Part shown: positions 60,713 through 64,000 of the stretch, piece after piece | How the letters are laid out: the number at the start of each line of letters is the position of its first letter | Numbering within the stretch: position 1 is the stretch's first letter | DNA from: Verrucomicrobiota bacterium | GTDB lineage: Bacteria > Verrucomicrobiota > Verrucomicrobiia > Verrucomicrobiales > Verrucomicrobiaceae | Direction of reading: 5' to 3' | Length of the DNA: 64,000 bases | Assembly: GCA_025360015.1 (NCBI GenBank) | Contig: JANYCZ010000036.1 | Span: 62,001-126,000 of the forward strand | Position numbers and translations under genes: made by a program | The notes under the pieces: model-generated | The model's input: only the letters and a program-made list of their open reading frames with translations | Database searches by the model: none | Told to the model about the DNA's origin: nothing

Positions 60713-62323
60713 ATGAACGGCATGCAGCAGGCGATTGCCAGTGGGAGTGATGCCGTCCGTTTCGAGCCCTTTGTCCCGCCGTCGGCGGAGGAGCTGGATG
60801 GATTGATCACTGGCTACAAGTTCCTGCAGTTTATCGAGCGTGGGGGCATGGGCGCGGTTTACAAGGCGGTGCAGAAGAGCCTAAATCGTACGGTGGCGGT
60901 GAAACTGCTGCCCCAGGTGCATCGGAACAAGGAGAGCTTTGCCGAACGATTCAAGCGCGAAGCCCATGCGCTGGCGCAATTGAATCATCCGCACATCATC
61001 GCGGTACATGACTTCGGCGAAACACCGGATGGTCAGATGTACTACGTCATGGAGTTCGTCTCCGGCATGGATTTGCAGCAGCTGCTCAAGCGTGATCCAC
61101 CCGAGCCCAGGCAGATCCTCAGAATCATCACCCAGGTCTGCGACGCTCTGCAGTATGCCCACGAACACGGGATAGTGCATCGCGACATCAAGCCAGCGAA
61201 CATTCTCGTCGATGAGCGTGGCAATGTGAAGGTTGCTGACTTTGGCCTGGCGAAGGTTGTGGGGCCGCAATCGGTCGATTTCACCGTTACAGGCACGACG
61301 CTGGGCACGCCGGACTACATCGCGCCGGAGGCGCTCGATCAGAGCAAGAACATAGACCACCGTGCGGACATCTACTCGCTCGGGGTGATGATTTATGAAC
61401 TCTTCACCGGACATGTGCCCAAAGGAATGTGGGAGCCGCCTTCGATACGTTCCGGCGCGGACAAGGGCATCGACGCGGTCGTCAGCAAGGCGATGCAAAA
61501 CAACCCTGAGAAACGCTACCAGCACGTCCGTGACATGACGCAGGTGCTGGAAAAGCTCTTCAAAAACAGCGACAACTGGAAAAACTTCCGGCGGCCGCCC
61601 AGAAGCGAAGTGGTCAATGCCTCAGGAGAGGCGGAGGGAATCCCCACCAATGCCGACACGATTCTGATGAAATCATCTGGGCGTCCCAAACGCAGGCCGG
61701 TTTGGATGGCAGGCGGGGTGATGCTTCTGGCCGGGACTGCCGCAGTGGCATGGCAGGGGGGCTGGCTGACTGCTGGGATGGGGAGCGATGCGTCCTCTCC
61801 TCCAGCCGAACAGCCTGTGAGACCCGCTATCCTACCGGCTGCACCCGAACAGATGAAGCTGGCGGCGTGGGTCCTGGGGCATGAGGGCTTTTTGAATGTG
61901 AAGACCGCAGCAAACCCGGAAGAGCAGATGGGAGGAAGCGCTGACATTTGGTCCTTGGTGGACCTGCCTCCAGAACCGTTCATTATCTGGCGGGTGTCTT
62001 TTTCCCCTTTTCCCATCAAGGAGGAAGCGGATTTTAAGGAGCTCGCCAAGCTCGCCCATGAAGCGGGAACGGTTTCCAACCTTTGCCTCCGAGGAATGGA
62101 CGTGCCGGTGCCGGCGCTCGAAGATCTCGCGTCCATTTCCACGCTCAGAAGCCTCGACCTTTCCTCGACCTCGTTGCTTACGGATGACTCGATTGAGCAT
62201 CTGGCCGCCTGCAGATCTCTCCGCACGCTGCGCATCAGCAAAACACGCCTGCCAGCAGGAGAGTCGCTGACGAACAGACTGGGTCTCCTGCTGCCTGAGT
62301 GCCGAATCATGAGTTCTGATTAG
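60713..62323 (+). CDS. Hanks-type Ser/Thr protein kinase with membrane anchor and repeat tail
   Basis: The 536-residue protein has a glycine loop ERGGMGAVYK, Lys64 in VAVKLL, a catalytic loop HRDIKPANI with Asp158, and DFG at 176-178. A transmembrane helix lies at about 330-348 (VWMAGGVMLLAGTAAVAW). The outer part ends in leucine-rich-repeat-like strands (LRSLDLSSTSLLTDDSIEHL). It probably phosphorylates Ser/Thr of envelope or regulatory proteins. Either Met 60713 or 60722 may start it. It lies between the pectate lyase and a glycosyltransferase gene. Confidence 0.92.
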   Translation: MNGMQQAIASGSDAVRFEPFVPPSAEELDGLITGYKFLQFIERGGMGAVYKAVQKSLNRTVAVKLLPQVHRNKESFAERFKREAHALAQLNHPHIIAVHDFGETPDGQMYYVMEFVSGMDLQQLLKRDPPEPRQILRIITQVCDALQYAHEHGIVHRDIKPANILVDERGNVKVADFGLAKVVGPQSVDFTVTGTTLGTPDYIAPEALDQSKNIDHRADIYSLGVMIYELFTGHVPKGMWEPPSIRSGADKGIDAVVSKAMQNNPEKRYQHVRDMTQVLEKLFKNSDNWKNFRRPPRSEVVNASGEAEGIPTNADTILMKSSGRPKRRPVWMAGGVMLLAGTAAVAWQGGWLTAGMGSDASSPPAEQPVRPAILPAAPEQMKLAAWVLGHEGFLNVKTAANPEEQMGGSADIWSLVDLPPEPFIIWRVSFSPFPIKEEADFKELAKLAHEAGTVSNLCLRGMDVPVPALEDLASISTLRSLDLSSTSLLTDDSIEHLAACRSLRTLRISKTRLPAGESLTNRLGLLLPECRIMSSD

Positions 62324-62336
62324 ATCGCCCACAGAC

Positions 62337-63770
62337 ATGAACAAGCATTCCAAAACCCACAAGGAAGCCAGTGCTGCAAGAACCACAGGTCAGCAGGCCA
62401 GGACCGCTCCGGTGAATGGGCAGAAGCAAAGCGCGGTGAAGGCGAAAGCAAAGACTGCGGCTGCCACGCGTTCTCCGAGCATGGCCGTCATACCCAGTGG
62501 CGTGACCGCACTGGCAGCCCAGCCCGGCGTGCAGGCGCTGGCGGTGCAAACAAGGGGCAGGTGGATGAAGCAGGCCGGGTCACCCAAACCACGGCTGCTA
62601 TGGATTGGCGATGTGCTGGTGCCCACCGGTTTCGCGACCGTCACTCATGAGGTGCTGAATCATCTTCATCATGAGTGGGAGGTCGTCGTGTCAGGTGTCA
62701 ATTACGACGGTTCGCCGCATGAGCTGCCGTACCCTGTCATGCCTGCGTGGCAGGGCGGTGACATGTGGGGCATGAACCGCTTCCAGCATCTTTGCACTGA
62801 GTTTGATCCGGCGGCTGTCGTCATCAACAATGACTGGTGGAACGTCGCACCCTTCGCCAAGATTGCGCCCGCTGGTGTCCCGATCATCGGCTACATGCCG
62901 GTGGATGGTGGCAATCTCGACCCTGGAGCGATGGCGGAGCTCAGCAAACTGCATGCCGCTGTTTGGTACACCGGCTTCGGACATCGTGCAGCCTGTGCTG
63001 CAGGTTTTACCGGCGGACGTCACATCATTCCACATGGGATCGATGTGGAGGTGTTTCAGCCGACGGACCGCCATGCGGCACGGCGGCGGCTGGGTCTGAA
63101 GGTGCCGTCAAACGCGTTCATCGTGGGCAACATCAATCGCAATCAGCCGCGCAAACGGCTCGATCTCACCATCCAGATTTTCGCCGCCTGGATCAAGCAG
63201 CATGACATCACCAACGCGCATCTGCTGCTGCACTGTGCGGAAAAGGACACGGGCTGGGATCTGCGCCGAGTGGCCGCCTACTATGGAGTCGCCGACCGGC
63301 TGATCCTCACCGGCGCGGAGGATATTCGTGATTTGCAGGATGCCCGCAGGCTGAAGTTCATCTACAACTGTCTCGACGTGCAGATGACCACCACACTCGG
63401 CGAAGGCTGGGGACTCACCACGATGGAAGGCATGGCCTGTGGCATTCCCCAGATCGTGCCCGATTCCTCTGCGCTGGGTGAGTGGGCCACGCCTGCGGTG
63501 AAAATCCCCTGTTCACGTACGCTCATTCATCCCGAGATCAACACCACCGGGGCGCTCGTGGATGAGGCGCCGTTTGTGGACGCATTGCAGGTGCTTTATC
63601 ACAGCAAGGCCACGCGCAGCCGTCTCGCTGCACAAGGGCTGGAGCACGTGTTTAGTGACGCCTTCCGCTGGAAGAACGTGGCACGGCAGTTTCGGGCGCT
63701 GCTGACCGCCGCTCCGCGTCAGGCGAAGCGGCGGGAGGCCAAGTCCAAGCTGATCAGCAGCAGGGCTTGA
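62337..63770 (+). CDS. GT4 glycosyltransferase with Lys/Ala-rich N-terminal extension
   Basis: The 477-residue protein has a basic, Ala/Lys-rich leader of about 80 residues and then a GT-B catalytic domain: RLLWIGDVLVPTGFATVTHE, HIIPHGIDVEVFQP, RKRLDLTIQIF and the donor-site ECGEGWGLTTMEGMACGIP-type segment TLGEGWGLTTMEGMACG. It starts 14 bp after the kinase gene. The sugar is unknown. The N-terminal extension is not part of the family and could mediate membrane or nucleic acid contact. Confidence 0.88.
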   Translation: MNKHSKTHKEASAARTTGQQARTAPVNGQKQSAVKAKAKTAAATRSPSMAVIPSGVTALAAQPGVQALAVQTRGRWMKQAGSPKPRLLWIGDVLVPTGFATVTHEVLNHLHHEWEVVVSGVNYDGSPHELPYPVMPAWQGGDMWGMNRFQHLCTEFDPAAVVINNDWWNVAPFAKIAPAGVPIIGYMPVDGGNLDPGAMAELSKLHAAVWYTGFGHRAACAAGFTGGRHIIPHGIDVEVFQPTDRHAARRRLGLKVPSNAFIVGNINRNQPRKRLDLTIQIFAAWIKQHDITNAHLLLHCAEKDTGWDLRRVAAYYGVADRLILTGAEDIRDLQDARRLKFIYNCLDVQMTTTLGEGWGLTTMEGMACGIPQIVPDSSALGEWATPAVKIPCSRTLIHPEINTTGALVDEAPFVDALQVLYHSKATRSRLAAQGLEHVFSDAFRWKNVARQFRALLTAAPRQAKRREAKSKLISSRA

Positions 63771-64000
63771 AGGACGGCGCGGGGGCTCCGGCGAGCACTG
63801 CATCCAATTTGTCGAGGCAGCCGGTCCAGCCGTGGGTGTGCTTCTGGCGACTGTCGTCGCTGGGGAAGCCGGTCTGGGTGAGATGCAGTTCGGTTTCATC
63901 GCCGACGGCCTTGAACTCGAAGGTGACAAGCGATTCGCAGTCCGTCCAGTCCTCGTCTTCCTCCCATTTCCAGGTGTAAACGATTTTCGATGAGGGTGTG
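63754..64000 (-). CDS. SRPBCC/AHSA1-like protein, N-terminus off the right edge
   Basis: The minus-strand frame is open to the window edge and ends at a stop at 63754-63756, overlapping the glycosyltransferase 3' end by 17 bp. The visible 81 residues read WKWEEDEDWTDCESLVTFEF...LTQTGFPSDDSRQKHTHGWTGCLDKLDAVL, the C-terminal strand-plus-long-helix signature of Activator of Hsp90 ATPase (AHSA1)/SRPBCC proteins. It ends in PSFKPCC. Confidence 0.8.
   Translation of the reverse strand, partial: TPSSKIVYTWKWEEDEDWTDCESLVTFEFKAVGDETELHLTQTGFPSDDSRQKHTHGWTGCLDKLDAVLAGAPAPSFKPCC

Noticed and set aside
1-64000. tRNA, rRNA, tmRNA, RNase P or known riboswitches
   Set aside because: No cloverleaf with a T-loop, no rRNA-like tract and no conserved riboswitch core was recognised in any gap by eye; short or unusual RNAs cannot be excluded.

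Overview
The window looks like a chromosome segment of a Verrucomicrobium, most likely in or near Verrucomicrobiaceae/Prosthecobacter (inference from gene content). It is GC-rich and carries families typical of the PVC group: a PSCyt1/PSCyt2/PSD1 planctomycete-type cytochrome protein, a giant ThuA / PVC-type dehydrogenase / cytochrome c fusion, an FGly-type sulfatase, a secreted TIM-barrel protein with a Tat-like leader, VIT/VWA proteins and a serpin. No rRNA, tRNA, CRISPR array, prophage or conventional IS element was found.

Layout. 1-874: partial acyltransferase divergent from a FabZ-like dehydratase. 875-7453: five-gene minus-strand operon of two secreted von Willebrand A proteins, an OmpR-type regulator, a small membrane protein and a histidine kinase. 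7623-13460: secG with a strong terminator, then the 1703-aa ThuA fusion. 13461-17860: repeat-rich stretch with an HGSNAT-like acyltransferase, an FKBP isomerase and ilvC. 17860-25710: sodium/solute symporter, small lipoprotein, kinesin-light-chain-type TPR protein, phospholipid methyltransferase-like protein, sulfatase, esterase and a frameshifted serpin. 25931-34318: lysS, MFS transporter, O-methyltransferase, a CCxxC metal-domain protein, a REP-associated tyrosine transposase (RAYT), Fe-type alcohol dehydrogenase and a TrmA/RlmD-type RNA methyltransferase. 34327-43342: envelope and glycosyltransferase genes, a winged-helix protein of unknown role, TIM-barrel protein, recQ and hicBA. 43393-52488: PelA-like protein with TPR partner, cupin, PSD1 protein and cdsA. 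52559-64000: secreted glycan-binding-like protein, pgsA, RidA, two lipoproteins, rseP, glycosyltransferase, pectate lyase, Ser/Thr kinase, a second glycosyltransferase and a partial SRPBCC gene.

Functionally the window is rich in envelope biogenesis (cdsA, pgsA, rseP, secG, acyltransferases, LolA-like protein, glycosyltransferases) and in polysaccharide handling (sulfatase, pectate lyase, ThuA and PelA-like proteins), which fits a polysaccharide-degrading lifestyle.

The most unusual signals lie between genes. Several families of short palindromic repeats are scattered through the window. A RAYT gene sits between two such hairpins, and at two loci one repeat family lies between long direct duplications of neighbouring gene ends with the same spacing of about 195 bp. 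Other points to check are a CT-repeat frameshift in the serpin, remnants of gene tails, long structured inverted repeats, and the VIT/VWA two-component operon. Starts were chosen from signal peptides, Shine-Dalgarno-like sequence and overlaps with neighbours, so many remain provisional.
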